Origin: JANNWF01 sp038205755
GTDB lineage: Bacteria > Pseudomonadota > Gammaproteobacteria > Xanthomonadales > Xanthomonadaceae
Direction: 5' to 3'
Assembly (NCBI GenBank): GCA_038205755.1
Contig: JBBRBN010000012.1
Coordinates: forward strand, 1-64,000
DNA: 64,000 nucleotides
Part shown: positions 6,199-16,300 of the stretch, piece by piece
Layout of the letters: the number at the start of each line of letters is the position of its first letter
Numbering within the stretch: the first letter of the stretch is position 1
Notes under the pieces: generated by a model
What the model was told of the DNA's origin: nothing
Seen by the model: only the letters and a program-made list of their open reading frames with translations
Databases searched by the model: none
Made by a program: the position numbers and the translations under genes

Positions 6199-8844
6199 AT
6201 GCGCAACAATCGCGAGGTGCGCTCAATCCTGCTCGCCGAAAGCTCCCAGACTCGCCGCCGTGCGTTGGCGGTGCGGCTGACGCAGCGCGGGTTTTCCGTC
6301 ACTGCGCTGGCCGGGCTGGACGAGGCTTACGCCACCCTGATGCGAATGGCCAGCGGCGCCGCCCGCTACGACGGCGTGGTGCTGGGCTGGCCCGAGCACG
6401 TTGATGGCCTGATCGAAGACGTGTTCGGCCTGCTGCACGGCAGCCGCTTCGAGCATCTGCCGGTGCTGGTGTTGTCGGACGGCAGCAGCGACGGCGCGAT
6501 CAACTGGCGGATGATCCGGCCGCGCACCGCCTTGCTGCAGTGGAACGATTACCACGAAGTCGGCGCCGCGCTGGAACAGCTGTTGGACCCGCTGCCGCGG
6601 CAGCCGCTGCAGCCGCTTGCGCAGCATGACGTGGCGCCGCTGCGGCTGCTGCTGGTTGACGACTCAGCCACCGTGCGGGCCGCGTTTGCCAAGCTCCTGC
6701 GTGGCGGTGGCTTTGCCGTCGAGACCGCCAGCAGCTGCAGCGAGGGCCTGCAGAAGGCGCTGTCGCAGTCATTTGATATCGCGGTAATCGACTACTACAT
6801 GCCGGAAAGCAACGGCACCGTGCTGATCCGAGCGCTGAAGGCCGACAGTCGCACCGATCACCTCCTTATATCCGCCATCACCGGCACCTACTCCGACGCC
6901 GTGATCCAGGATGCGCTGTCGGCCGGCGCCGTGGAGTGCCTGTTCAAGAGCGAGGCCAAGGAGCTGTTCACCGCCCGGCTCACCTCACTGGCGCGGACAG
7001 TCCGGGATCGCAAAGCGATCGAGTCCGAGCGCCGCCGCCTGGAGTGCATCCTGTCGTCGGTCGGCGACGGCGTTTATGTGGTCGATTCCGACGCGCGCAT
7101 CCGGCTGATCAACCCGGCAGCGCTCGAGCTGCTCGGTCACGAAAGCGCCGATGCGGCGATTGGTGCGGATGCGTTTGATCTGATCCATCCAATGCAGGAG
7201 GACGGCTCAAACCAGACGCGCAGCGCCTGCCCGCTGCTGCAGGCGTACAGCCGCGGCAACCGGATCACCGGCTGGCAGACCAGCTTCACCTCCGCCAATG
7301 GCCACCTGCTGCCGATCGAATGCACCGTCTATCCGCTGCGCGTGGACGAACAGCGCAGCGGGTCGGTGGTTGCGTTCCGCGACATATCCGCCCGCCGGGT
7401 CATGGAAGAAGAGCTGCGCCGAGCGGCCGAGCACGACGCCCTGACCGGCCTGCACAATCGGGCCTGGTTCGAGCGCCAGATCGAGCAGGAGCTGGCCCGC
7501 CTGCGGCGCAGCAACCTGACCTCGCTGCTGCTGTTCATGGACGTCGATCGCTTCAAATACATCAACGATACCGCCGGACACGGTGCCGGCGACCAGCTGC
7601 TGGTCGAGGTATCCAAGCGCCTCAAGCTGCGGCTGCGCAGCAGCGATCTTCTGGCCCGGATGGGTGGCGACGAGTTCGCCCTCATCCTGCGCAATGTCGA
7701 CGTGGAAAACCTCCAGGCGCTGGCCGATGGCTTCCGCCGCGCGCTGACCAACGCGCCGTTCACCTACGGCGGCAAGGGTTACCGCATCACCACGTCAATC
7801 GGCGTCTGCCGGCTCGATCATCACAGCCTCACGCCCACCGAGGCGATGGCGCACGCCGACATCGCGCTGCACATGGCGAAGAACGCCGGCCGCAACCGCA
7901 CCCAGCTGTACACCCAGGAATCCGGCGAGCGCGCCGCCATGGACCGTGATCTGGGCTGGTCCACCCGGCTGGAAGAGGCGCTGCGCAATGATCACTTCGT
8001 GCTGGCTTATCAGCCGATCGTGCCGCTGGACGGCATCGTCAGCGATGCACTGACCCCCGACAGCTCCGACCTGTGGCGACGGCAGCTGGCGCGCAATCCA
8101 GAGAGCCCGGCGCTGTTCGAAGTGCTGATCCGCATGCGCGACGCGCACGGCGAACTGATTCTCCCCGGCGCCTTCCTGCCCACCGCAGAACGCTTCGGCA
8201 TGATGCGCGACGTCGACCGCTGGGTGGTCGATCACGCGCTGCGCGCGCTGCGCGATGTCAGCGACGCGCCGCGCGCCGTGCATCTCACCATCAACCTTCA
8301 TTCCCAGAGCCTGTCTGACCTCACCTTGGCCGAGTACGTCACCGGCAAGATCGTCGAGCACAACGTCGACGCCGCCTGCCTGGTTTTCGAGATCACCGAG
8401 TCGCACGCCATCGACGATCTGGCCGGCGCGCAGCGCATTCTTCATGATCTGCGGGAAATCGGCTGCCGGATTGCGGTGGACGATTTCGGCACCGGCTTCT
8501 CGACCTTTGCCTATCTCCGCCAGCTTGAGGCCGACATCGTCAAGCTGGACGGCTCGCTGATTGCCGGACTTCCGGACGACCCACTGGATCGGACCGTGGT
8601 TGCCGCACTGTCCAGCATCGCCGAGGCGGCTGGCAAGATCGTCATCGCCGAGTGCGTGGAAAATCCGGCAGTGCTGATTGCGTTGCTTGAATGTGGCGTC
8701 GACATGGCGCAAGGCAATGCCGTTGGCCTGCCGCGCCTGCACCTGCGTCCGAGCGGACCGGTTTCCGTCCCCTCACTGCGTGAAATTGCCGAAGCGGCGC
8801 CGCCGGCCCTGCCGCTGCGCCGCCGCGCTGCCGACGCCTCGTGA
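6199..8844 (+). CDS. Receiver-receiver-PAS-GGDEF-EAL cyclic-di-GMP signalling protein
   Basis: An 881-residue cytoplasmic protein with no membrane span. Domain order: a receiver-like domain (residues about 6-130) that lacks the phosphoacceptor Asp (VVLGWP where VVLD.. is expected). Next is a true receiver (about 148-265) with LLVDDS and the likely phosphorylation site D198 in AVIDYYMP. Then come a PAS domain (about 280-400), a GGDEF domain with intact RMGGDEF (489-493), and an EAL domain whose signature is EVL (641-643). The EAL domain keeps EITES, VDDFGTGFS and AECVE. Such proteins make or break c-di-GMP. Conserved active-site residues suggest both activities may be possible, so the net activity cannot be called. 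Start: the ATG at 6199 was preferred over a TTG 30 bases upstream, and neither has a strong ribosome site. It overlaps sbcB by 4 bases. Confidence 0.9.
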   Translation: MRNNREVRSILLAESSQTRRRALAVRLTQRGFSVTALAGLDEAYATLMRMASGAARYDGVVLGWPEHVDGLIEDVFGLLHGSRFEHLPVLVLSDGSSDGAINWRMIRPRTALLQWNDYHEVGAALEQLLDPLPRQPLQPLAQHDVAPLRLLLVDDSATVRAAFAKLLRGGGFAVETASSCSEGLQKALSQSFDIAVIDYYMPESNGTVLIRALKADSRTDHLLISAITGTYSDAVIQDALSAGAVECLFKSEAKELFTARLTSLARTVRDRKAIESERRRLECILSSVGDGVYVVDSDARIRLINPAALELLGHESADAAIGADAFDLIHPMQEDGSNQTRSACPLLQAYSRGNRITGWQTSFTSANGHLLPIECTVYPLRVDEQRSGSVVAFRDISARRVMEEELRRAAEHDALTGLHNRAWFERQIEQELARLRRSNLTSLLLFMDVDRFKYINDTAGHGAGDQLLVEVSKRLKLRLRSSDLLARMGGDEFALILRNVDVENLQALADGFRRALTNAPFTYGGKGYRITTSIGVCRLDHHSLTPTEAMAHADIALHMAKNAGRNRTQLYTQESGERAAMDRDLGWSTRLEEALRNDHFVLAYQPIVPLDGIVSDALTPDSSDLWRRQLARNPESPALFEVLIRMRDAHGELILPGAFLPTAERFGMMRDVDRWVVDHALRALRDVSDAPRAVHLTINLHSQSLSDLTLAEYVTGKIVEHNVDAACLVFEITESHAIDDLAGAQRILHDLREIGCRIAVDDFGTGFSTFAYLRQLEADIVKLDGSLIAGLPDDPLDRTVVAALSSIAEAAGKIVIAECVENPAVLIALLECGVDMAQGNAVGLPRLHLRPSGPVSVPSLREIAEAAPPALPLRRRAADAS

Positions 8845-10274
8845 CCGAAAGCTTCGTCTGGTACGACCTCGAAACCTTCGGCCGCGATCCCCGGCGCACC
8901 CGCATCGCGCAATTTGCCGCCATCCGCACCGACGCGGCGCTGCAGCCTCTCGGGCAGCCGGACGTGTTCTACGTCCAGCCGGCGCTCGACCTGCTGCCCT
9001 CGCCCACCGCGAGCCTGATCACGGGCCTGTCGCCGCTGACCCTGCGGCAGCGCGGCGTGACGGAAGCGCTGGCCATGCAGCGCATCGCCGCCCTGTTTGC
9101 CGAGCCCGGCAGCTGCGGCGTCGGCTGGAACAGCCTGCGCTTCGACGACGAGTTTCTGCGCTTCGGCTTCTATCGAAATTTCATCGATCCGTACCGGCGC
9201 GAGTACGACCAAGGCAACACGCGCTGGGATCTCATGGACTTCGCGCGGCTTTGCTACGCAATGCGGCCCGACGGCATCCAGTGGCCGCTGCGCGAGGACG
9301 GCGCGCCCAGTTTCCGCCTTGCGCATCTGGCCTCGGCCAACGGTATCGCGCACGCCGCCGCGCACGACGCGCTGTCGGACGTGCAGGCGATGCTGGGTCT
9401 GGCCCGGCGCCTCCACGCCGCGCAGCCGCGACTGTGGGACTACCACCTCGCCTTTCGCCACAAACCGCGCGCCCGCGCCCTGCTCGATCCGATCCAACGC
9501 ACGCCGGTGCTGCACGTCTCGGGCCGATTTCCAGCCCAGCGCGGCTGCGCGGCCATCGTCCTGCCACTCACGGTGCATCCGTCAATCAACAACCAGGTCA
9601 TCGTCTGCGACCTGCAGGACGACCCCGAGGCCTGGTGCACGCTCGACACCGACGATCTGCAGGACCGCCTGTACGCGCCGCGCGACGCCCTGCCAGAAGG
9701 CGAAGCCCGGGTGCCGCTCAAGGCCGTGCACCTCAACCGCTGCCCGGCGCTGATCGAGCTGCAGCATGTCACCGACGAGGAACTTCAGCGGCTGGGCATC
9801 AATCGCCAGACCTGTCTGGACCACGCGGCCCGACTGCTGGCCGAGCCCGGCCTGGCCGAGCGCTGCCGACGCACCTTCAGCCAACCGCGCGGCGGCGGCA
9901 ACACCGACGTGGATCAGGCGCTCTACGATGGCTTCATCGACCCGCTGGACACCCGCATTCACGCCCAGATCCGACTCGCCGAGCCGCACGCGCTGGCCAG
10001 CCTGCAGGGCCGGCTGCGTGACGCGCGCGGCGATGAGCTGCTGTTTCGCTATCGCGCTCGCAACTGGCCGGACACACTCACCGGGGAAGAAATCGAGCGC
10101 TGGACCACCCTTCGGCAGAACCGACTGGAGCTGGATAGCGGACTGTCGGAGCTCAGCTTGGAGGGCTACGCCGCGGAGATCGACGCGCTGGCGCTCGCGG
10201 CAACCGATGCCGATGCCCACGCGCTGCTGGCCGATCTGCGCAGCTGGGGCCATTACCTCAGAAGCTATCCGTGA
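8841..10274 (+). CDS. sbcB: Exodeoxyribonuclease I
   Basis: A 3'-to-5' single-strand DNA exonuclease of the DEDD superfamily, 477 residues like E. coli ExoI (475). It begins SFVWYDLETFGRDPRRTRIAQFA with the first acidic pair (D9, E11). It continues with GWNSLRFDDEFLRFGFYRNFIDPY and HDALSDVQAMLGLA, which carry the remaining catalytic residues. The C-terminal SH3-like and helical parts (VHLNRCPAL and so on) follow. It acts in recombination and mismatch repair. GTG start: it overlaps the stop of the upstream GGDEF/EAL gene (GTGA), and the next methionine would remove the active-site Asp/Glu. It may be translated from the same transcript as the signalling gene. Confidence 0.95.
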   Translation: MTESFVWYDLETFGRDPRRTRIAQFAAIRTDAALQPLGQPDVFYVQPALDLLPSPTASLITGLSPLTLRQRGVTEALAMQRIAALFAEPGSCGVGWNSLRFDDEFLRFGFYRNFIDPYRREYDQGNTRWDLMDFARLCYAMRPDGIQWPLREDGAPSFRLAHLASANGIAHAAAHDALSDVQAMLGLARRLHAAQPRLWDYHLAFRHKPRARALLDPIQRTPVLHVSGRFPAQRGCAAIVLPLTVHPSINNQVIVCDLQDDPEAWCTLDTDDLQDRLYAPRDALPEGEARVPLKAVHLNRCPALIELQHVTDEELQRLGINRQTCLDHAARLLAEPGLAERCRRTFSQPRGGGNTDVDQALYDGFIDPLDTRIHAQIRLAEPHALASLQGRLRDARGDELLFRYRARNWPDTLTGEEIERWTTLRQNRLELDSGLSELSLEGYAAEIDALALAATDADAHALLADLRSWGHYLRSYP

Positions 10275-10419
10275 CCCCAGCTCTCTTGTCCACGCCGCTC
10301 CCAAGCTCGCTGTGGCGGGGATTCCACTCGCTGGTCCTGCTTTACCCGCCGCCCGTCGGAGCATGCTGGCGGTCGCCAGCGTGACCGCCTACCTTTCACT
10401 CAGATACAGGAGGAGTCCC

Positions 10420-10962
10420 ATGCGCCCCGTCCGGCCCATGCCAACAAACCATTCGGGTTTCACGCTTATCGAGCTGCTGATTGTGGTGGTCATCCTGGCC
10501 ATCGTCACGGCTGCCGCTCTGCCCAGCTTTGTTGACGCGATCGAGCGCAACCGCATCGTGTCGCAGAACAACGAACTGCTGGGCATCTTTGCCCTCGCCC
10601 GCTCCGAAGCGATCAAGCGCAACGGCACGGTTGGGGTGTGCGCCCTGAACGCCGCCGCCGACGGCTGCGCCGCCGACAACTGGAATCGCGGCTGGCTGGT
10701 CTGGGTCGATACTGATCGCAGCGGCGCCTTCGACGCCGGCGACGAAGTCCTGCGAGTGGGCACGATGGACACCAAGGACCGGATCACCACCACCGTGTTC
10801 GACATCCGCTACGGCGCCCGCGGTACGCGCACCCGGCCAGCCAACGCAAACGCGGTCTTGGCGCTTCGCCCCAACGATTGCAAGGCCGGCCGCAACAACG
10901 TCCGCACCCTCACTGTTCGCGCAACCGGCGGTGTCCGTAGCGCGGAAGGCGTATGCGTATGA
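10420..10962 (+). CDS. fimT: GspH/FimT-family type IV minor pseudopilin
   Basis: A 180-residue prepilin. After the short leader MRPVRPMPTNHSG comes FTLIELLIVVVILAIVTAAALP, the class III signal that PilD cleaves after Gly, with E5 of the mature protein present. The rest matches the GspH domain: RNRIVSQNNELLGIFALARSEAIKRNG, then GWLVWVDTDRSGAFDAGDEVLR. Minor pseudopilins of this type prime type IV pilus assembly at the inner membrane. Start: ATG with a strong AGGAG 6 bases upstream. It is the first gene of the minor pilin operon and overlaps pilV by 10 bases. About 145 bp separate it from sbcB, so a promoter is likely in that gap. Confidence 0.9.
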   Translation: MRPVRPMPTNHSGFTLIELLIVVVILAIVTAAALPSFVDAIERNRIVSQNNELLGIFALARSEAIKRNGTVGVCALNAAADGCAADNWNRGWLVWVDTDRSGAFDAGDEVLRVGTMDTKDRITTTVFDIRYGARGTRTRPANANAVLALRPNDCKAGRNNVRTLTVRATGGVRSAEGVCV

Positions 10963-11525
10963 GGATCCCAATGTCCACCCTGATTCGCCTCCGGTCATCC
11001 CAGCGTGGCTTCTCCCTGATCGAGATCATGGTTGCGGTCTTCGTGCTATCGATTGGCCTGCTCGGGATGGCCGCGCTCATGGCGACATCACTCCGCAACT
11101 CCCAGAGCGCGGCCTATCGGTCGCAGGCGATCAATCTGGCCTATGACGCGCTCGAAATGATGCGTGCTAACAAGGTCAACACCCGAGCCTATCGGCGCAA
11201 CGTCTACAGCAGCCCCACCGCCTCCTGTGCGGGTGCGGAGGTGCCATTCACCTACAACGAAACTTCGGACCTCTTCACCCAGGACCGCAACTACTGGGCC
11301 AGAAAGCTGTGCCGCACCCTGCCCAACGGCCGCGGGCGGGTACTCGTTGGCGGAACCATCGCGACCGGTTACACCGCCACTATCAACGTTTGCTGGAGCG
11401 ACAACCGCTCTGCAGCAGACGCGGATGCTGCGTGTCCGGTGTTGGTCGCAGGCGAGTTTGGCGCCTGCAGCGGCGCCGACGACGGCGGCTCAGTTTGCGT
11501 CATTCGCGTCACTTCGGGGATATGA
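10953..11525 (+). CDS. pilV: Type IV pilus minor pilin PilV
   Basis: A 190-residue prepilin with QRG-FSLIEIMVAVFVLSIGLLGMAAL, the class III signal followed by a hydrophobic N-terminal helix. The pattern FSLIEIMVA..LSIGLLG is diagnostic for PilV. The C-terminal globular region has several cysteines. Three in-frame ATGs compete (10953, 10959, 10971). The first has GGAAGG and the last GAGG upstream, so the leader length is uncertain by six residues. The ATG at 11522 of pilW overlaps this stop (ATGA). PilV joins PilW, PilX, PilE and FimU in a tip or priming complex with PilY1. Confidence 0.9.
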   Translation: MRMRIPMSTLIRLRSSQRGFSLIEIMVAVFVLSIGLLGMAALMATSLRNSQSAAYRSQAINLAYDALEMMRANKVNTRAYRRNVYSSPTASCAGAEVPFTYNETSDLFTQDRNYWARKLCRTLPNGRGRVLVGGTIATGYTATINVCWSDNRSAADADAACPVLVAGEFGACSGADDGGSVCVIRVTSGI

Positions 11526-12853
11526 GCATGGGGTCTTTGGCAATGAATCAACCTCACGCTCGCCGGTCACGCGGACAGACGGGCCTGTCGCTGGTGGAGC
11601 TGTTGATAGCGCTGGCGCTGGGCGCCGTGCTGCTGCTTGGCCTGATCCAGATATTCGCTGGGGTGCGGGCTTCCTTCAATGCGGCCGATGGCCTTGCCCG
11701 CATCCAGGAAGGCGGTCGATTTGGGCTGGAGTTCTTACGCCGTGATGTCCGCATGGCCGGGCATCTGGGCTGCCAGAACGAGTTCTTTCATTTTCCCCTT
11801 ACGGCACCGCGGACAATTGAGCCTGACGGCGCTGTGGACCGTGGATTCATCCACAGCCTGCTGCCTGCCGGCAACGATACAGTAACCGGGTCAGTCCGCG
11901 ACAACGCGCCCTATACGACGCGCATCCATCGGCCCATTGAAGTGTATGACTATGTCGGTACGGTGCCTGGCGGTCCGACCTACGTTATTACTGGCGAAAA
12001 TCCAGCCCCTGGCGGCGTTGCCGCTCAATATACTCCGGCGCTACCCAATGCTGCATTGGAATTGGGTAATATAGCAAATCGCGCGCTGCCGGGCAGCGAT
12101 ATTCTGGTTTTGCGTTATTTTGATGAAAGCACAGTAGCCGTACTTGCGGGCGTGCCTCGCTCCGTTACTCGTGCGGGTGTAATTACCCTGGGCGCAGCGG
12201 CGCCTGCTATTGCACGCTTCGGTCTTTACGGAATGACCGACTGCAAGATTGCTTCACTATTTCAGATAACCAGTGCCCAAACGGCAGCCTCAACGACGGT
12301 AACGGCTGGTGCTGGGGCACGGAATATTATCCGGGGTAGCGATATCGACGGGGATTTTTACATCAGTGACAATGCTTATACGGCCTACGGAAATGGCACA
12401 ATGCTTTTTCGTTACCAGTTCATCGTCTACTACATCGGTCGCGGAGTGGATGGACCCGCATTGATGAGGCAAACAATCAACCAGACGCCGCTCAGTGCTG
12501 CGCAAGGAACGGCGCTAGCAGCGGCGGAAGAATTGATCGAAGGCGTCGAGATGATGCAGATTCTCGTGGGAGTTGACACCAATGCGCCTCGCGAAGATTT
12601 CGTCAACGTCTATCGCAGCCCTACCGGTCATTTGAACGCTGCTGCAAGCCCGGCGGCGCTCGACGATGCGCTGCGACAGATTTCCACGCTGCGTATCTCG
12701 CTGTTGATCCGCGGCAATGCATCGCAGGCAGGCGCCCAGCGCGTCCGCGACACGATCGTTGTCGGCGACCTGAACGTGACGCTTCCAAACGACGGTCGCC
12801 CCCGCCAGACCTTCGACAACACGGTGGCGATCCGCAATCGCCTGCGCAGCTGA
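11522..12853 (+). CDS. pilW: Type IV pilus assembly protein PilW
   Basis: A 443-residue prepilin-like protein with QTG-LSLVELLIALALGAVLLLGLIQIF near its start (residues about 19-45). That segment is followed by RIQEGGRFGLEFLRRDVRMAGHLGC, the hallmark of PilW. It is a minor pilin of the pilus-tip complex, inserted in the inner membrane before assembly. The middle (about 11940-12500) is clearly richer in A/T than its flanks and uses codons such as AAT, ATA and TAT that are rare nearby. This suggests a variable or transferred segment. Start: the ATG at 11522 overlaps the pilV stop. Internal ATGs at 11528 and 11543 would only shorten the leader. Confidence 0.9.
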   Translation: MSMGSLAMNQPHARRSRGQTGLSLVELLIALALGAVLLLGLIQIFAGVRASFNAADGLARIQEGGRFGLEFLRRDVRMAGHLGCQNEFFHFPLTAPRTIEPDGAVDRGFIHSLLPAGNDTVTGSVRDNAPYTTRIHRPIEVYDYVGTVPGGPTYVITGENPAPGGVAAQYTPALPNAALELGNIANRALPGSDILVLRYFDESTVAVLAGVPRSVTRAGVITLGAAAPAIARFGLYGMTDCKIASLFQITSAQTAASTTVTAGAGARNIIRGSDIDGDFYISDNAYTAYGNGTMLFRYQFIVYYIGRGVDGPALMRQTINQTPLSAAQGTALAAAEELIEGVEMMQILVGVDTNAPREDFVNVYRSPTGHLNAAASPAALDDALRQISTLRISLLIRGNASQAGAQRVRDTIVVGDLNVTLPNDGRPRQTFDNTVAIRNRLRS

Positions 12854-12854
12854 G

Positions 12855-13382
12855 ATGAGCCCCATGAGCGCTAACGCCAGATCAAACACCTGCATCGCAC
12901 TCAAGCACCGAGTCGCAGCGCACTCGAGGCAACGTGGCGCGACCCTGTTCGCCGCCCTGATGATACTGATTTTGTTGACACTTCTTGCTCTCTCGGTAGC
13001 TCAAGTCACCGGGCTGCAGGAGCGCATGGCAGGTTTGTATCGCACCGACCAGCAGGCCTTTCAGCAGGCTGAGCAGGGCCTCCTCAATCTTGAAATGACT
13101 TTGTTGGCGGACCCCGCAGTGTGCGATGAAGGATATCTGATCGATTTGCCCGCCGCATGGGAGGATGGATCCGTCACCGACGGATCACGCATAGAAAATC
13201 TCAACGAGGCCAGCGCAGCGGGTGGACCAAGAATCAATTCGCTGGCCGGTAGCGCGAAAGCAGGCCTGGATCGTTCTCCTGGTGCGCCCAATTGTCTGGT
13301 TTTTCGCCTGAGCAGCCTGCAGGGCGACCGACCTTCCGATCCGGTCTCAACCGCGGTCGTCCAATCCATTTTTGTGCCGTAA
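12855..13382 (+). CDS. pilX: Type IV pilus assembly protein PilX
   Basis: A 175-residue protein with RQRG-ATLFAALMILILLTLLALSVAQVTGLQERMAG. This is the PilX_N pattern: a prepilin-type helix that lacks the usual Glu5, then a conserved QER.AG stretch and QQAFQQAEQGL. PilX works with PilV, PilW and PilY1 in the minor pilin complex. It starts one base after the pilW stop, and the operon order fimT-pilV-pilW-pilX-pilY1 is the conserved one. The alternative ATG at 12864 would remove three residues of the leader. Confidence 0.87.
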   Translation: MSPMSANARSNTCIALKHRVAAHSRQRGATLFAALMILILLTLLALSVAQVTGLQERMAGLYRTDQQAFQQAEQGLLNLEMTLLADPAVCDEGYLIDLPAAWEDGSVTDGSRIENLNEASAAGGPRINSLAGSAKAGLDRSPGAPNCLVFRLSSLQGDRPSDPVSTAVVQSIFVP

Positions 13383-13395
13383 CCGGAGCGCCACC

Positions 13396-16300
13396 ATGCG
13401 CCAGTCGAAGCTACTCCTTACTACCCTCACGACCGCCTGGCTGGTGTTTTCCGCCGGCGTCTCGGCCCCGGCGCGTGCTGAAGCCGCGCCATTGAGCATC
13501 TCCGAGGTGCCGCTTTACCTCGCCCAGGCGCTACCGCCGCTCAACATGCTGGTCATGGGCAAAGACCACAAGAACTACTACGAGGCATACAACGACGCCG
13601 CCGACCTCAATGGCGATGGTGCGATTGACGTAGGCTTCAAGCCGACGGAAATCACCTATTACGGCTACTTCAACAGCAACGTCTGCTACATCTGGAACAC
13701 CACCAGCACCCGCTTTGACCCCGCAGTGGCTGCATCCGGCGTGGGTAACAAGCAGTGCACCGGTTCCGGACACTGGAGCGGTGACTTTCTGAACTACCTG
13801 ACCACCGGCCGCTTCGACGCGCTGCGCAAAGTCCTGTATGGCGGCATGCGCAACGTGGACTCAACCACTGAAACGGTGTTGCAGGGTGCCTTCTTCCCCC
13901 AGGACGGCCACAGCTGGGGCAAGGAGTACAAGAGCATTGATCGCGACGGCTATGACATCAGCCTTTACTCGCCGCTTTCCCAGCCGGCCGACAGCACCTT
14001 CCACCTGTTTGCGGTAACCACGACATCGAACAATTCGGCGCCGCTGTTCCGGGTCATGAGCAATGCACCGTTTCGAATCTGGAACTGGGTGTCGATCGAG
14101 GGCCCAGTGGCGAACAACCGCTGCTTCAATGCCTCAAATAACCGCGTGGATTGTCTGAGTGGTACGTTCAGCGACCCGCACCCGGGGCATCCTCTCAACC
14201 GCACTCAATTCGACACCATCGAGACCAACTACGCGCTGGCCGTAAACCAGTATGGCGCAGTGCTGGGTCGGAGGACTGTTGATTGCACCAACAGCGCCTG
14301 CAACGGCCGCGCTACCCAAGCCGCACAGCACGAAAACTACCTGACTATCGCTGTGGCCAGCTTCCAGATGGTTAACAACGCCGCGGCCAATGGCACCGGC
14401 TATGAGTTCTGTGTCGACGGCGACGACGCTGTCGACGTTGAAATTCGCAATGCAAGCAATACCGTGATCGGAAGCGCAGGCTTCTACGGCGCACACGCGC
14501 TTGCCGGTTCGGTGGGCAACTGCGACGCGGGTCGAAGCACGGGCCCAATGACGCTGGCGAGTAACCAGGTCTACACCATCAAGTTCCGCCACGAGGAAAT
14601 GGAGTCCGCCGACGGCTACCAGCTGCAGTGGCGCAAGGTAGGCGGCACGAACCCGTTCGGCTGGAGACTGTTTGACCGAAACAACAATGGCGCGACCAAC
14701 ATAAAGGTCACTGCCGCCACCACCAACAACACCGACTTCTCCTTCCGCTTCTACAACCTCCGGCCGACGGTGGGCGCCACCACCCGCGATGACTATCAGG
14801 TCCGCGTGCTTACCTGCCCGACCACTGAGGCGCTGCGCGAGGACAACTGCAAGGCCTACGGCACGGGCGCCAGCACGATCTACAAGCCGACCGGCATCCT
14901 GCACGACTACGGCGAGACCGACCGGATGTACTTTGGTCTGCTCACCGGCTCGCAGCGCAACAACCTTCAGGGTGGCGTTCTGCGCAGAAACATGGGTTCC
15001 TTTGCGGACGAGGTCAACCTGGACACCGGTCAGTTCCGGACCAACGTCGATGGAATTGTCCGCACGCTGGACCGCTTCCGCATGATCGGTGGCGCCTATC
15101 AAGGCGGTACGACCGATAACCTCACCAACGACTCCAACTGGGCGTGGGGCGGTGGCACCGGCAATTGCCCGTCCATCGGCAACCGCGCAATCAACAATGG
15201 CGAGTGCCGGATGTGGGGCAACCCGATCGGCGAGATGATGTTTGAGACGTTGCGCTACTACGCTGGCGCTGCCGCCCCCACGCCAGCCTATGCGGCTGGC
15301 GGCGCCAGCCAGGGCGTGACCGAGGAGACGACACTGGGTCTCACTACCGCCACGTGGAAAGACCCGTATGAGACGGTCGCCAATGGTGGCCTTGGCTATC
15401 TGGCTTGCGCCAAGCCGGTGATGACCGTGATCAGCGACATCAACCCGTCCTACGACAGCGATCTGCCGGGCAATCCCTGGAATGCCCCAACGTTTGCGCT
15501 GCCAACCACCATCAACGACTTCAATCTGCAGACCCGTGGGCAGTCAATGTGGAACAACGAGTTTGGTGCCGGCAGTCGATCAATCTTCGTCGGGCAGGTG
15601 GGTACGGCTGCATCTGACGGCGCGCCGACCCTGAAGTCGGCGACCTCTTTTGGCACCCTGCGCGGCCTGTCGCCGGAAGAGCCCACCAAAAACGGCAGCT
15701 ACAGTTCTTCCGCAGTGGCGTTTTACGGCTGGACGAAGACCGGACGCGTCAACACCCGCAGCACCGAGAAGGTGCGTACCTATGCCGTGGCGCTGGCGTC
15801 GCCGCTGCCGACCATCCAGTTCCCGGTCAACGGCCGGGAGATCACCTTTGTGCCCTTCGCCAAGACCGCCGGTGGCACATTCGCCGATACTCCGGGACAG
15901 ACCCAGTTCGCGACCAACACCATTGTCGATTTTTATATCGAACAGTTCGTCAACCTGCCCGGCCAGGAGCAGGACCCCAACATCAACCAGGGCCGCCCGT
16001 TCGCCGTCTTCCGTATCAACTACGAGGACGTCGAGCAAGGCAACGACCATGACATGGACGCCATCGTCCGCTACGAGTTTCGCGCCAATGCCGACGGCAC
16101 CGTCACGGTCACGCTGAACTCGGAATACGCGGCAGGCAGCGCGCGACAGAACATGGGTTATATCGCCACTGGCACCACGGCCGATGGCGTCTATCTCGAG
16201 GTGCGCGACTTCGACACCTCCGAAGCCAATTCGCCTGCCTATATCTTCAATACGCCGCCGGGCCGCGACGCGGGCTACTGCAACGTCGATCCGATGCCAA

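Noticed and set aside
5982..6404. Plus-strand frame of 140 codons overlapping the GGDEF/EAL start
   Set aside because: It is explained by the antitoxin relic followed by the shifted frame of the signalling gene.
10389..10998. Minus-strand frames opposite fimT
   Set aside because: They are shadows; only the plus strand has a prepilin signal and a ribosome site.
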